Origin: Paenibacillus radicis (ex Xue et al. 2023)
Lineage (GTDB): Bacteria > Bacillota > Bacilli > Paenibacillales > NBRC-103111
NCBI RefSeq assembly: GCF_024722015.1
Contig: NZ_JANQBD010000003.1
Span: 1 to 64,000, forward strand
Direction of reading: 5' to 3'
DNA length: 64,000 nt
Below the pieces are notes generated by a model. The model saw nothing but the letters and a program-made list of their open reading frames with translations, had not been told where the DNA came from and searched no databases. Of the stretch, positions 1 through 8,340 are shown in pieces. Made by a program: the position numbers and the translations under genes. Positions within the stretch are counted from its first letter, which is position 1. Every line of letters starts with the position of its first letter.

Positions 1-120
1 CGCGCCTTCATATTGTCCCGGTCCTCAACTCGGTTGCTCTTACAATCTTTCCGAAAATCTGACAAGGGTGAAATCCTGCGAATAAGCGAGCATTCGTGAG
101 AAAACAGAATCGTACTGAGG
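1..120 (+). mobile_element. 3'-end remnant of an IS110-family element
   Basis: Positions 68-90 carry the motif GAAATCCTGCGAATAAGCGA followed by a CGTGAGA segment and ACTGAGGGAG. The same ordered motif occurs in the non-coding tail downstream of the intact IS110 transposase (about 9950-10010), and near 12,436, 25,680 and 28,230. No transposase coding sequence remains. The unit abuts a hairpin repeat at 121-197. I infer an eroded insertion; the left part (1-60) is too diverged to align confidently by eye. Confidence 0.5.
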
Positions 121-197
121 GAGTTCAATGAGCATCATGAGAAGGCTGCCGACCACAAAGGGTCAGCTGCCTTCTCAGTTAACGGGAATTTAACACA
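121..197. repeat. Dispersed hairpin repeat (GGCTGCC family)
   Basis: The unit has GTTCAAT at 123, a long imperfect stem whose arms are GAGAAGGC and GCCTTCTC (about 139-176), then GTTAACGGG (178-186). The same order (GTTCAAT, GGCTGCC/GGCAGCC stem, GTTAACGGGCAG tail) recurs in at least ten intergenic regions of this window. The stem could terminate transcription before the next gene at 258. There is no coding content. Confidence 0.6.
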
Positions 198-257
198 ACT
201 TTACCAAGTGATAGTATGAATGCAAACGTAAACTATAATTTAAATGTGGAGAAGTAA

Positions 258-1067
258 ATGAAAACGGTTATAAGCGTTGTTTTAATAATAGTTAGTTTAT
301 CTGCTGCTGGATTAGCGGCACTCCTCTGGGACTACATTTACTATCCGTTGATTGAAAGCAAGGCTGAGGAAAGTGCAATAGCCTATTTGAAAGCATCATT
401 CCCAGAGGACGTTGTAATCGACGATGTAACATATTCTAAACCGTTCGGGGATGACGAGGGAAAATATTTCATTACAGCTCACCCGACGGCGAAACCAGAA
501 ATCGAACTATCGATGAATGTATTTCAGAACCTTAGCGTGGATGAAAAAAGTTTTAAAAAGTCTAAATGGCGATATGACACAATCCTGGAGTACGTCCCCT
601 TAATTAATGAAATAAGTCCAGGTTTCAGCTTATATGCAGCAGTCAATATGCTCATTCCCGCAGAATTGTTAAGTAACCCTATCGAGACAAAGTATGGAGA
701 CATACGGAAACTTCATGAAAATGTCACCGAAGAGTATCTATTCATGGGTGTGTTGATAGATCGTGATTTTTCTGAACAACGCGCACTTGAGTATGGTTAT
801 CGTGTTGTTGAATTTATGAAAAAGAGAGGTTTGAAAGATGCTGCAATTGAGATCAACTTCTATCCGCGGAGCTTAATAGAGAGTCTTGTTCAAAAAAAGC
901 CGAAGTTCGATGTTTTCGGTTTCCGAAGTGAGTTCTTTAATGAAGCCTTACCGTATAGGATCGATTTTGTTACACGTAATAAGAGGATAACAAAGATCGG
1001 GTTGGACGATATCAAGTCTCCAGAGGATTTAAAGCCGTTTTTAATTATCGAGGGTCCAGGGCATTGA
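258..1067 (+). CDS. Membrane-anchored hypothetical protein
   Basis: A 269-residue protein with an N-terminal hydrophobic segment (about residues 4-26, rich in V, L, I and A), likely a signal anchor, and then a mostly hydrophilic extracytoplasmic part. I recognise no family. The ATG start is supported by GTGGAGAAG six bases upstream and by a TA-rich region (about 215-245) that could hold a promoter. The gene stands alone between two hairpin repeats, so it is probably monocistronic. No catalytic motif stands out. Confidence 0.8.
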   Translation: MKTVISVVLIIVSLSAAGLAALLWDYIYYPLIESKAEESAIAYLKASFPEDVVIDDVTYSKPFGDDEGKYFITAHPTAKPEIELSMNVFQNLSVDEKSFKKSKWRYDTILEYVPLINEISPGFSLYAAVNMLIPAELLSNPIETKYGDIRKLHENVTEEYLFMGVLIDRDFSEQRALEYGYRVVEFMKKRGLKDAAIEINFYPRSLIESLVQKKPKFDVFGFRSEFFNEALPYRIDFVTRNKRITKIGLDDIKSPEDLKPFLIIEGPGH

Positions 1068-1151
1068 GTTACGCTAACGAAAAACGTTTGTTCAATGAAT
1101 AGCAAAAGCTGCCGATATGATTGGCAACCATTTTTGCGATAATAGGCAGAA
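1068..1151. repeat. Dispersed hairpin repeat, diverged copy
   Basis: Directly after the stop codon at 1067 come GCTAACG, ACGTTTGTTCAAT and a weak GCTGCCGATATGATTGGCA stem ending in a short T run, then ATAGGCAG. These match in order the hairpin repeat seen at 37,900 and 38,500. It probably acts as the terminator of the upstream gene. Confidence 0.5.
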
Positions 1152-1215
1152 TTATTGAATCCAATGAAGGTAAAAATTGGAATGATGGCTTAGGGGGAGA
1201 ACTAAACTGCGTGAT

Positions 1216-1389
1216 ATGTCTACATCAGTTACATTATATGGTTTAATAGCAGCCTCATCCCAAATATGGATTGAATGTTTTAATTATTTTAAATTATTAT
1301 TTAACGAGATTGGACTTTTCCCTAACTATATGGGTTTAACAGGCGATTCTTTCAAAAGTGGGAAGATAACGCTTCTGGCTACCACTTAA
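1216..1389 (+). pseudogene. N-terminal gene fragment, unknown family
   Basis: A 57-codon frame starting MSTSVTLYGL with natural-looking composition (aromatic-rich, ending in FKSGK and then ALATT-like residues before the stop). GGGGGAG lies about 17 bases upstream of the ATG, further than ideal. Sequence after about 1360 looks like a different origin, so this is probably the 5' stub of a longer gene. No family recognised. Confidence 0.3.
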
Positions 1390-1541
1390 AAAAGAACCGA
1401 CTTCGATTTCTGATTTTGGAGGCAAGCCGCGAAGCAGACGGTTCGTGGTCGCATTATTACGTTAGTCTCAAACTGGTTCTCTCCAGCACGCTTTTCGTCG
1501 ATGCCGGGCATGAAGTTCCCCGGTGTGCCGAATGGTTGTCC

Positions 1542-1674
1542 TGTCGGGTGACAAGAACATAATCTCATTAATTGCCGCGTGAATCGCGGCTTTTTTGTGT
1601 TATGGGATAAAGTTCTTGTCAAATTTCAATAACAAGAACTTTATCCCATTCCCGAAATTGACAAGAACATTATC
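1542..1674. repeat. TGTCGGG short mobile-like element, copy 1 (right end lost)
   Basis: Starts TGTCGGGTGACAAGAACATA and contains, in order: a forward GACAAGAAC box, a GCCGCG..CGCGGC hairpin followed by six Ts, an inverted box (ATGGGATAAAGTTCTTGTC), a forward box and another GACAAGAACATTATC. The terminal CCCGACA present in copies at 19,393 and 23,604 is missing. The element's right edge overlaps the stop codon of the beta-lactamase-like gene on the minus strand. Confidence 0.75.
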
Positions 1675-2641
1675 AAAGAAATGCAGGCAGCAGGTGCTCC
1701 CAAACCAAATCCAGTACAGCCTGCATATTCTTCACATCGGAGGTAATGGCAATAACTGCGTCCTGCTCAGGTAAAACGATAACGAATTGCCCGTGTGCAC
1801 CTCGCGCCGTGTACCCGTAACGGCATAAGTAAAATTGGTAGCCGTAGCCCTGCTGCTTGTCGATTCCCTGTTCACCCTCGGTTGAAATATGGGATCTGGT
1901 GGCCGTTTCAACCCAATGCAGAGGTAAGAGTTGCTGCCCGTTCCATTCTCCTTTTTGCAAATAGAATTGGCCGAATTTGGCCATGTCCTCCGTGCGGATA
2001 CTCATGCCCCAGCCGCCACAGTTGATGCCTCTAGGGCAAGTATCCCAAATAACCCCCTCAATGCCTAAAGGCTCGAAAATCCGAGGCTGCAGGTAATCAA
2101 GCAGTGATTGCCCTGTCACCTTATGTAAAATCGCGGCTAGTATATAGCTGGCTCCACTGTTATACACAAAATAGGTGCCTGGCGGTTTCTCAACCGGTAT
2201 TTCCAAAAATCCTTTTATCCAGTTTCCTATCGCTTGATTCATCATAGGAGCGGTTGGGTCCTGCACATGGCCCGTAGACATTGTCAGTAGATGACTTACT
2301 AATAGCTGGCCCATGTTTTGTTTGATTTCGGGTGTTATTTCATCCGGAAAGAAAGCGATTACCTGATCCTCGATGGACATGAGTCCTTCCCTCACAGCCA
2401 ATCCGACTGCTGTTGAAGTAAAGCTTTTACTTATCGAATGCAGCAGATGTGGCCGTTCAGGCTCATAGGGAGGCCACCACTTTTCTGCCAATACAATGCC
2501 ATGACGAAGCAGCATAAAGCTGTGTAGCTCCAAATTACTTGCATCCACAGACTTTATAAATGTTTGGATACCTGTGGAAGAAACCTCCTGTTCCTCTGGC
2601 TTACCACGCAGCAGTGATTTTCCATGAATCAATGAACTCAC
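1673..2641 (-). CDS. Serine hydrolase of the beta-lactamase family
   Basis: A 322-residue protein of the class C beta-lactamase / penicillin-binding-protein-like esterase fold (Beta-lactamase, PF00144). The nucleophile motif SxxK is S69-I-S-K72 within HSISKSF; the second motif is Y160-N-S-G; a late R-G-A-H-G-Q-F segment occupies the KTG-loop position. Such proteins are usually esterases or peptidases rather than antibiotic hydrolases. No signal peptide is visible, so it is probably cytoplasmic. The GTG at 2641 overlaps the best ribosome site (GGAG), so TTG at 2632 eight bases downstream of GGAG may be the true start. The stop codon lies within the mobile-like repeat ending at 1674, so the C-terminus may have been reset by that insertion. 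Confidence 0.85.
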   Translation of the reverse strand: MSSLIHGKSLLRGKPEEQEVSSTGIQTFIKSVDASNLELHSFMLLRHGIVLAEKWWPPYEPERPHLLHSISKSFTSTAVGLAVREGLMSIEDQVIAFFPDEITPEIKQNMGQLLVSHLLTMSTGHVQDPTAPMMNQAIGNWIKGFLEIPVEKPPGTYFVYNSGASYILAAILHKVTGQSLLDYLQPRIFEPLGIEGVIWDTCPRGINCGGWGMSIRTEDMAKFGQFYLQKGEWNGQQLLPLHWVETATRSHISTEGEQGIDKQQGYGYQFYLCRYGYTARGAHGQFVIVLPEQDAVIAITSDVKNMQAVLDLVWEHLLPAFL

Positions 2642-2851
2642 TCCAATTCATTTAGTAGGAACCATATAGCAAACATTTACAACCTTTCCCTACTAGCCTA
2701 CCAGAGACTGACGCAAGAAAAAAGTGTAATTTTTTCCTATACTCAATAATTGTACGAACGGGAGGATAGTTAAATACCATCCATAAAAAGGAAAATGACA
2801 ATTCATATCGAATTCTTCACCTGAACGAAACAGGAGAGGGCTTTTATATCT

Positions 2852-3277
2852 GTGGAAAGAGACAATGATTCTGCCTTCAGCCATCACACGGTTGAGGACA
2901 TTGGAATATGCTTGGGGCAAGCAATCAAAAAGGCTATAGGGGATAAAAAAGGCATAAACCGTTATGGTAGTTCGCGTATACCTACGGATGAGAGCTTAGC
3001 ATTAGTGGATTTGAGTGTATCGAATCGCTCTTTTTTAGTGTTTAACGTGGAAATGCCGTCAACACTAGCAGGCGAGTTTGAAACCGAATTAACCGAAGAG
3101 TTTTTTCTCGCTGTAGCGCATAATAGCGGGATAACCATGCACATCAATTTGGAATACGGCAGAAATACACACCATATAAATGAGGCAATTTTCGTGGCAT
3201 TCGGCGATGCGTTGAAGAAAGCAATTAGGATAACAGGCGATGTTATTTCATCTACGAAGGGTACGTTATCATTATGA
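2852..3277 (+). pseudogene. hisB: 5'-truncated imidazoleglycerol-phosphate dehydratase
   Basis: The 141 residues match the C-terminal two thirds of HisB (histidine biosynthesis, dehydration of imidazole glycerol phosphate). HHTVEDIGICLGQA, the DESLA/VDLS region, TELTEEFF and the GRNTHHINEAIF metal-site motif are present in the right order. About 60 N-terminal residues are missing, including the first metal-ligand region (the FLDHM segment of intact HisB). There is an in-frame stop at 2822 and no homologous sequence upstream. GTG at 2852 is preceded by AGGAGAGGG, so a fragment could be translated, but it lacks half of the active site. No other his gene is nearby. Confidence 0.75.
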
Positions 3278-3730
3278 AAAAAAATATGGATAGACGCTTA
3301 CGTGTAAAAAAATATGGGGGAGGAATTTGTTTCATTGGACATCTGACGATTACGAGGGACGGGAAACGATAGTGCAATGACTAGGAAGCAGACCGCCACC
3401 GCAGCTGCTTCCATTTTCGTTAAAGTACCTCTTGGCTTTTACATAGAAACTTTGCCACTGGCTAGAATTTTATAGTCACAGGTTTTTTGGCAGTAAGTTT
3501 AGTAGCAAGAACCTATGTAATTTATTTCATCTATGCACTGGAAACAAGAACATGTACCGATTCCGATTAGCCCCCCAAAAAATACGGGTTTATTTCTTTA
3601 GTAGGGACAGGATCTTTTCATCTTTCCTGTGATAAGAACTTGTACGATTGACCATGGTAAATATAACCACTAATGACGCAAAAACTAGATGTTAGGCGAA
3701 TAGACTATACGTATAAGGGGGAATACGTCT
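3278..3730. other. Intergenic, diverged hairpin repeat and upstream region of the PASTA gene
   Basis: No gene seen. Positions 3361-3430 hold a diverged copy of the hairpin repeat (ACGATAGTGCAATGA, a GGAAGCAG..CTGCTTCC stem at about 3384-3412, then CGTTAAAGTA). Further on are two short boxes, CAAGAACATGTAC (about 3547) and AAGAACTTGTAC (about 3631), that resemble degraded GACAAGAAC boxes. AAGGGGGAA at 3714 is the ribosome site of the next gene. Confidence 0.4.
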
Positions 3731-5104
3731 ATGGATAACATCGGAAATCGATATATGCCCGAACAACCGATTAAAGAAATTACGAACGGGCTATTGTTAA
3801 GAGGGATGGATCTGACCTTCAAACGTAGTGTTCTTCTATATACATTCCTAGAGGCAGACGAACTAGCGCATCAGGAAGCTTTACGTTTTATGAGAAAAGC
3901 ATCCCAGATGTCCGACGAGCATTTCATGCGAGTTCTGGATGCTGGTTCAGAAGACGGAACGTTGTTTGCCGTTCTTCAGTCGGAAACGGGAAGACCTTTG
4001 TCCGATCGGTTGATAGATCTGGAGATAACGGGTCACAAGGCGCTGATGTATGTGCACGAGCTGGCCAAGGGCATTCGAGAAGCTCGCCGAAGACGGCTGC
4101 CCGAATGCTCCGTTGACGCGGATAATCTATGGATTGAAGATAACGGCCGGTTGCGGATCATAAATTTTTGGGCGGAGGGGAAGTACGGACGACGCGGAGT
4201 TCCGGGGCTGGCACTGCTATTGTACCAGCTAGGTGCCAAAACAGATATCCCGACATCCTCTATTAGTGCCTATACATTCGAGATGAATCGGTCGTTTGCG
4301 GATTTGTCGGATGTAGCTCGGGAACGTGCTATAGCTTTGGCCAGCAGGGCATATGAAGGGTTATGCACGCTTGCCGATTTTCAGCAAGAGCTGGAAGTAC
4401 TGCTCGGTATCGGTGACGAGGGGAAGGAGCCACTTCTTATATCGGTTTTACCGGAAAACGATATGATGACGTCAAGCAGACGGGAGTGGAAAACCGCTAT
4501 ACGTGAGTCACATGCGTTTGTAGATCCTAAAAGCAAGAAGCGAACGGCAGAAGGGCGTAAACCTGGGGAGACTCAGACGCGCATCAGTGCGGCAACGGCA
4601 AGCAAAATGGCGGAATTGCGCAATCTGTTCCGAGAGACGTTCAAACTGCGCAAATGGCATCTGTTTGCTACTGTCGGCTCCGGAGTACTCATATTCTTAC
4701 TTTGGCTGATACTGCGTCCGCTCCCTGACGATGTAAACGGTTCTAAGTCGCAGACAATTCCAACGCTCGGTCCCACAGTTGTATCGGTAAATCGTACTGA
4801 GACGTCGGAGTCCTCAGCATCGGCATCCTCGATGCAAGCTCGAACGGTTGTACCGAGGGATAAAGTCGAGGTTCAGCCGCCAGACGATGGCGCGATACAA
4901 GCCAAGACGGGCATTGTTCCGGATTTGGTCGCTCATACAAGGGAGGATGCCGAAAAGATAGCAATTGCCTCTGGGCTTCGATATCAGTTTTACATGGAAT
5001 CGAATGCAGCCGACAAAGGGGTTGTGTTCAAGCAAGACCTTACTCCCGGTACTCCCGTGAAAAATGGCGACCGCATCACGTTCTGGGTGAGCAAAGGAAA
5101 GTAG
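3731..5104 (+). CDS. Transmembrane pseudokinase-like protein with a C-terminal PASTA domain
   Basis: A 457-residue protein laid out like a PknB/PrkC serine/threonine kinase but with a degenerate catalytic domain. Residues about 20-230 read like a kinase fold (N-lobe LLLRGMDL; a C-lobe helix HALAKGI-like at about 108; CSVDADNLWIEDNGRLRIINFW where the HRDxxxxN and DFG motifs belong). The HRD Asp, the Asn pattern and DFG are not recognisable, so catalysis is unlikely. A single membrane helix lies at about residues 307-328 (LFATVGSGVLIFLLWLIL), and one PASTA domain occupies about 396-457, the module that binds muropeptide or lipid II fragments. It is probably a membrane sensor or scaffold of cell-wall state. 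The start is well supported by AAGGGGGAA. It stands alone. Confidence 0.75.
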   Translation: MDNIGNRYMPEQPIKEITNGLLLRGMDLTFKRSVLLYTFLEADELAHQEALRFMRKASQMSDEHFMRVLDAGSEDGTLFAVLQSETGRPLSDRLIDLEITGHKALMYVHELAKGIREARRRRLPECSVDADNLWIEDNGRLRIINFWAEGKYGRRGVPGLALLLYQLGAKTDIPTSSISAYTFEMNRSFADLSDVARERAIALASRAYEGLCTLADFQQELEVLLGIGDEGKEPLLISVLPENDMMTSSRREWKTAIRESHAFVDPKSKKRTAEGRKPGETQTRISAATASKMAELRNLFRETFKLRKWHLFATVGSGVLIFLLWLILRPLPDDVNGSKSQTIPTLGPTVVSVNRTETSESSASASSMQARTVVPRDKVEVQPPDDGAIQAKTGIVPDLVAHTREDAEKIAIASGLRYQFYMESNAADKGVVFKQDLTPGTPVKNGDRITFWVSKGK

Positions 5105-5571
5105 ATCGGAGGCAAAAGTCGGCGGACATGAGGCTCGTCGCAGCGTTGACAAAGAAAAAAAGGGAACGGTTTCAAGAAATATATTATCACTAGGAGTCGC
5201 ATGCAGCTTGACCGAAATCGTAAAACAATTAATTTGAGAAGTTTCAGTAAGGAAAGCGGGTTTAAGCGTTGATATGGGGACTTTCTCTCCAGTGTGACGA
5301 AAACCGATTTTGATCCTGGAAGGTCAGACAGAAAGACAACGTAAAAGAGAAGGACGCATCCTGAGCGAATGTATGGGTGTGTTCTTTTTTTTGCAGAAAC
5401 TCCTCTTTCAATACAAAAAATGTTAATTTTTGGATGACACGTCAACAGATTACGAGTAATATTAACAAGAGGAACATAAGTTCTATGAACCGATGTAAGC
5501 GATATCAAATATAAAGGAGCGGCGCGTGATGGCACGCATGGTTGCCGCAGCTGACAAAGGAGAACGAAACA
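5105..5571. other. Intergenic region without a recognised gene
   Basis: Nothing convincing is coded on either strand. A weak hairpin near 5367-5395 (GGACGCATCC, GGGTGTGTTC, then a run of T) may terminate the upstream gene. AAAGGAG at 5556 is the ribosome site of the downstream HAD gene. Confidence 0.3.
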
Positions 5572-6213
5572 ATGAAAAAGTACATACTCTTCGATCATGA
5601 TGGTGTTCTGGTTGATACTGAATTCTGGTATTACAAAGCGGGAGAACGCGCTCTGGCTGACATTGGATTTACCTTGGATAAAGATCAATACCTCCGCGAC
5701 ATGACCCAGTCATTGGGCACTTGGTCCCAAGCTAGGGCGGCAGGTATTGATGAACAGACCATCAGCAAGCAGCGTGAGGTCCGCAACGTCTATTATCAGG
5801 AATATCTAAGAACAGAAGCCATAGAGATTGAAGGCGTAGTTGAAACTCTAGCCGAACTGTCAAAGTACGTCCGCATGGCCATCGTGACGACTGCAAAACA
5901 TGCGGATTTTCAACTTATTCATGAAAAGCGCCAGATTAGACAACTCATGGAATTCGTCCTTGTTCGCGAAGACTACGAGCGCACCAAGCCGCACCCGGAA
6001 CCATACTTGACTGGCCTAAAGCGCTTCGGAGCTACCAAAGAAGAGACCCTGGTTGTAGAGGATTCAAACAGAGGGTTGAACTCAGCCGTGGCGGCTGGTA
6101 TCGACTGTGCTATTGTCCATAACGACTTCACAAAAACACATGACTTCTCACAGGCCAGCTATCGAATCAATACTCTGATTGAACTAAAGGACATTATCCT
6201 GAATGTAACCTGA
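5572..6213 (+). CDS. HAD-superfamily phosphatase (beta-phosphoglucomutase-like)
   Basis: A 213-residue cap-class I HAD hydrolase. Motif I is FDHDGVLVDTE (D8 nucleophile, D10 acid/base); motif II lies at VTTAKHAD; the motif III Lys is in RTKPHPEPY; motif IV is VVEDSNRGLNSA. The V-D-T-E and PHPEPYL signatures are typical of the beta-phosphoglucomutase/phosphoglycolate-phosphatase group, but the substrate cannot be read from sequence. An in-frame TTG lies ten codons upstream; ATG at 5572 is preferred because AAAGGAG sits ten bases before it. A strong terminator follows at 6336. Confidence 0.85.
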   Translation: MKKYILFDHDGVLVDTEFWYYKAGERALADIGFTLDKDQYLRDMTQSLGTWSQARAAGIDEQTISKQREVRNVYYQEYLRTEAIEIEGVVETLAELSKYVRMAIVTTAKHADFQLIHEKRQIRQLMEFVLVREDYERTKPHPEPYLTGLKRFGATKEETLVVEDSNRGLNSAVAAGIDCAIVHNDFTKTHDFSQASYRINTLIELKDIILNVT

Positions 6214-6335
6214 GAGAGCATTCGCCAGCGTGTCCCGGATTGGAATACAGACCTGATTCTTCCGTTTTCAGAATCACTAGCTGAGCACTTTGCTGGGATT
6301 GTTCAAACAAATTGGTAAATACAATTATACGCGTT

Positions 6336-6373
6336 ACACAAAAAGCAACGATTTAAATCGTTGCTTTTTGTGT
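6336..6373 (+). terminator. Rho-independent terminator after the HAD gene
   Basis: A near-perfect inverted repeat with arms AAAAAGCAACGATT and AATCGTTGCTTTTT; the right arm itself supplies the T tract. It can work in both directions. Confidence 0.85.
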
Positions 6374-6442
6374 TGAAACAACTTATAAATTTTCGGACCA
6401 ATAATCCCATCATTATAATGTATAACACTAAAACTTATAAAT

Positions 6443-6477
6443 TGTCGGGTGACAAGAACATTATCTCATTCCCAACA
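6443..6477. repeat. Minimal 35 bp form of the TGTCGGG element
   Basis: TGTCGGG, one GACAAGAACATTATCTCATT box, then CCCAACA. This is what recombination between the first and last direct boxes of a full copy would leave. The following sequence (ATTACATAACGTGG, then GCCAAATCA) also follows the full copy at 23,604-23,743, so the two sites share a flank. Confidence 0.7.
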
Positions 6478-6705
6478 ATGATTACATAACGTGGGTATTT
6501 ATACTGGCCAAATCAACGGGCAGGATAGTTTAGGATCATTCGCGCTGAACCGTATCACATATATGTGGTAAAGCGTAGAAGGTTGATTAAGCTACCCCGA
6601 AAATTACTCTTAGCACAAACCCCAAAATGGCAGCACGAAGCTAAGCCCAGCTTTAATGGTTTTTTAAAGGCTGTGCTTCATAGGAATATATGAAACATTA
6701 GGAAG

Positions 6706-7922
6706 TTAAGAGGCCTCCGAATTAGAAAGAGTGACTTGAAAACCAAGATTCTCGAGCTTTCGTACGGCTTGTCTAACAATCGCTTCTTGCTGTCGCTGTT
6801 CAAAGTAATGACTGCCTAAATCTTTGTAACCCTCTTTGCGTGCAAGGAGATGGTAAGCGATGATCATGATCGAGTGCGCAACAGCTACGGCTGCTCGGTG
6901 TCTCCCTTTTCGGGCGGCGATGCGCCGGTACTATGCTCCTAGGTAGTTGTCAGATCTGCATACGGAATGGGGGACTTCGATCAGTGCCGCTCGGAGATAT
7001 TTGTTGCCTTTGCGAGTTTTCGAGGATTTACGTTTTCCGGCACTTTCATTTTGCCCTGGAACGAGGCCGGCCCATGAACAGAGATGAGCGGCAGATGGGA
7101 AGCGTGAAGCGGCGTCAGTCCCAACTTCGGCTAAGATTTGTTCGGCGGTACGCCGGCCGATCCCTGGAATCGTATCTAGCCGTTCAATGTCGAGCCGTTT
7201 GGCTACCTCCGTATCCAGTTCGAGAATCTGCTCATTCAAAAAATCGACGTGCGTGAGCATGGTTTTCAGCATGATCCGCTGGTGGGCACTCATGTTGCCG
7301 CGTAAGGCTAATTCCAGCTCTTCTTTCTTTTTCTTTAGTGTCCGCCGTGCAAAGGCTGCCAGCTTTTCTGGATCTTCTTCGCCCTCGATCATGGCACCCA
7401 TCCTATCGCGGCTGCTCACGCCCATAATGTCGGAAACAACAGCAGCGAGCTTAATATTGGCGCCTTCCAAGACCTTTTGGACCCGGTTATGTTCGCGGGA
7501 GCGTTCCTGAATGAGGCTGCGACGGTAACGGACTAATTCGCGAAGTTCACATTGGTTACGGTCAGGAATATAACTAGGCTTCAGTAGCCCATGTCGCAGC
7601 AGATTGCAAATCCACTCCGCATCTTTCACGTCCGTCTTCCTGCCGGGGACTGCCTTGATGTGTTGGGCGTTAACGACAAGAAACTGAATCTCCTCGGCTT
7701 CAAGCAGGTTGACGACGGGCTTCCAGAAAACGCCGTACTCTCCATGGCCACGTGTGTACAGCGATGCTGCTTGATCCAGTCGATCAAGTCGAACAGGAAA
7801 ACCGTATGGGTACGAAACGTCTTAATCTCCTTTCCATCGGGCGTCAAAACACAAGCAGTGATGGACTTCTTGTGAACATCCAAACCACAAGCGCGTTCGA
7901 TCAGGACATCCATAACATTCAC
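6706..7922 (-). pseudogene. IS110-family transposase, inactivated
   Basis: A DEDD recombinase of the IS110 family broken by two lesions. The N-terminal part (from 7922) has the RuvC-like motif GLDVHKKS and reaches AMEST at about 7733, where one missing base changes frame. The middle part (to 6931) continues KDAEWICNLLRHGL and ends with the C-terminal transposase domain (IPGIGRRTAEQILAEVG, NESAGKRKSSKTRKGNKYLRAA). An in-frame TAG at 6931-6933 replaces what is normally a Gln codon in the A-Q-Y-R-R-I-A-A context; the same frame then runs a further 74 codons to TAA at 6706. With both lesions no active enzyme is expected. It differs clearly from the intact copy at 8341. Confidence 0.85.
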
Positions 7923-8157
7923 CTTTCTACGGCAATGAAAATTGAGGACTGGTGCAACAACCAGAAAAGGATTACTCTACCCCGCGTGCTTCCAAAAAGG
8001 AGCGACATACCGTGGTGCACCATGATCGTCGTAGTCAGACTAACGGATGGGTTCGTGACACCATAGCGTAACGACCTTCCTCACCAGCCGTAAACATAGT
8101 ATAAAACACCGCACCAAAATTTACATTATTCTGTGGTGCCCCGAGAGGGGCATGGGT
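7923..8157 (-). ncRNA. Putative bridge-RNA region of the inactivated IS110 element
   Basis: This non-coding stretch lies immediately upstream of the minus-strand transposase, where IS110-group elements encode their target/donor-recognising bridge RNA. An orphan relative at 26,688-26,832 shares GACTGGTGCAACAACCA, AAAGGATTA, GTCAGACTAACGG and GGCACCATAG-like blocks, with unrelated sequence between them. At the outer end both copies can form a hairpin with different stems (ATGCCCC/GGGGCAC here, GCAGCG/CGCTGC there). Conserved scaffold with variable loops is the bridge-RNA pattern. The assignment is inference; no RNA evidence is available. Confidence 0.5.
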
Positions 8158-8228
8158 GGCTAATGGGAACGTTTGTTCAATAAGAAAGCAAGACGAGGCT
8201 GCCGTTCGTAACGGCAGCCTTTTCCCCG
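8158..8228. repeat. Left half of a hairpin repeat interrupted by IS110
   Basis: GGCTAATGGGAACGTTTGTTCAATAAGAA and an ACGAGGCTGCCG..CGGCAGCCTTTT stem match the left part of the dispersed hairpin repeat (shown here in pieces across 8158-8224). The expected GTTAACGGGCAG tail does not follow; instead the insertion sequence begins at about 8229, and GGGCAG appears only at its far end (about 10,007). Confidence 0.65.
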
Positions 8229-8340
8229 CTAAACATTCCTGTTAGGGCTAAGAAATAGCCTTTGTCAAAAAAGGAGCGCCTCGGTATGATGGGTTTGTCC
8301 CGGGCTTACAACCCAACACCATCAAGGAGGCACTCTTATT

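Noticed and set aside
1386..1622. Minus-strand open frame over the 1.4-1.6 kb region
   Set aside because: It is largely the complement of the repeat element, lacks a ribosome site and has unnatural composition.
1673..2641. Beta-lactamase antibiotic resistance gene
   Set aside because: The protein has the fold motifs but no signal peptide and resembles cytoplasmic esterase-type relatives; a resistance role is unsupported.
7187..7875. Plus-strand frames opposite the inactivated IS110 transposase
   Set aside because: They are complements of the transposase coding frame with low-complexity Ser/Arg content.
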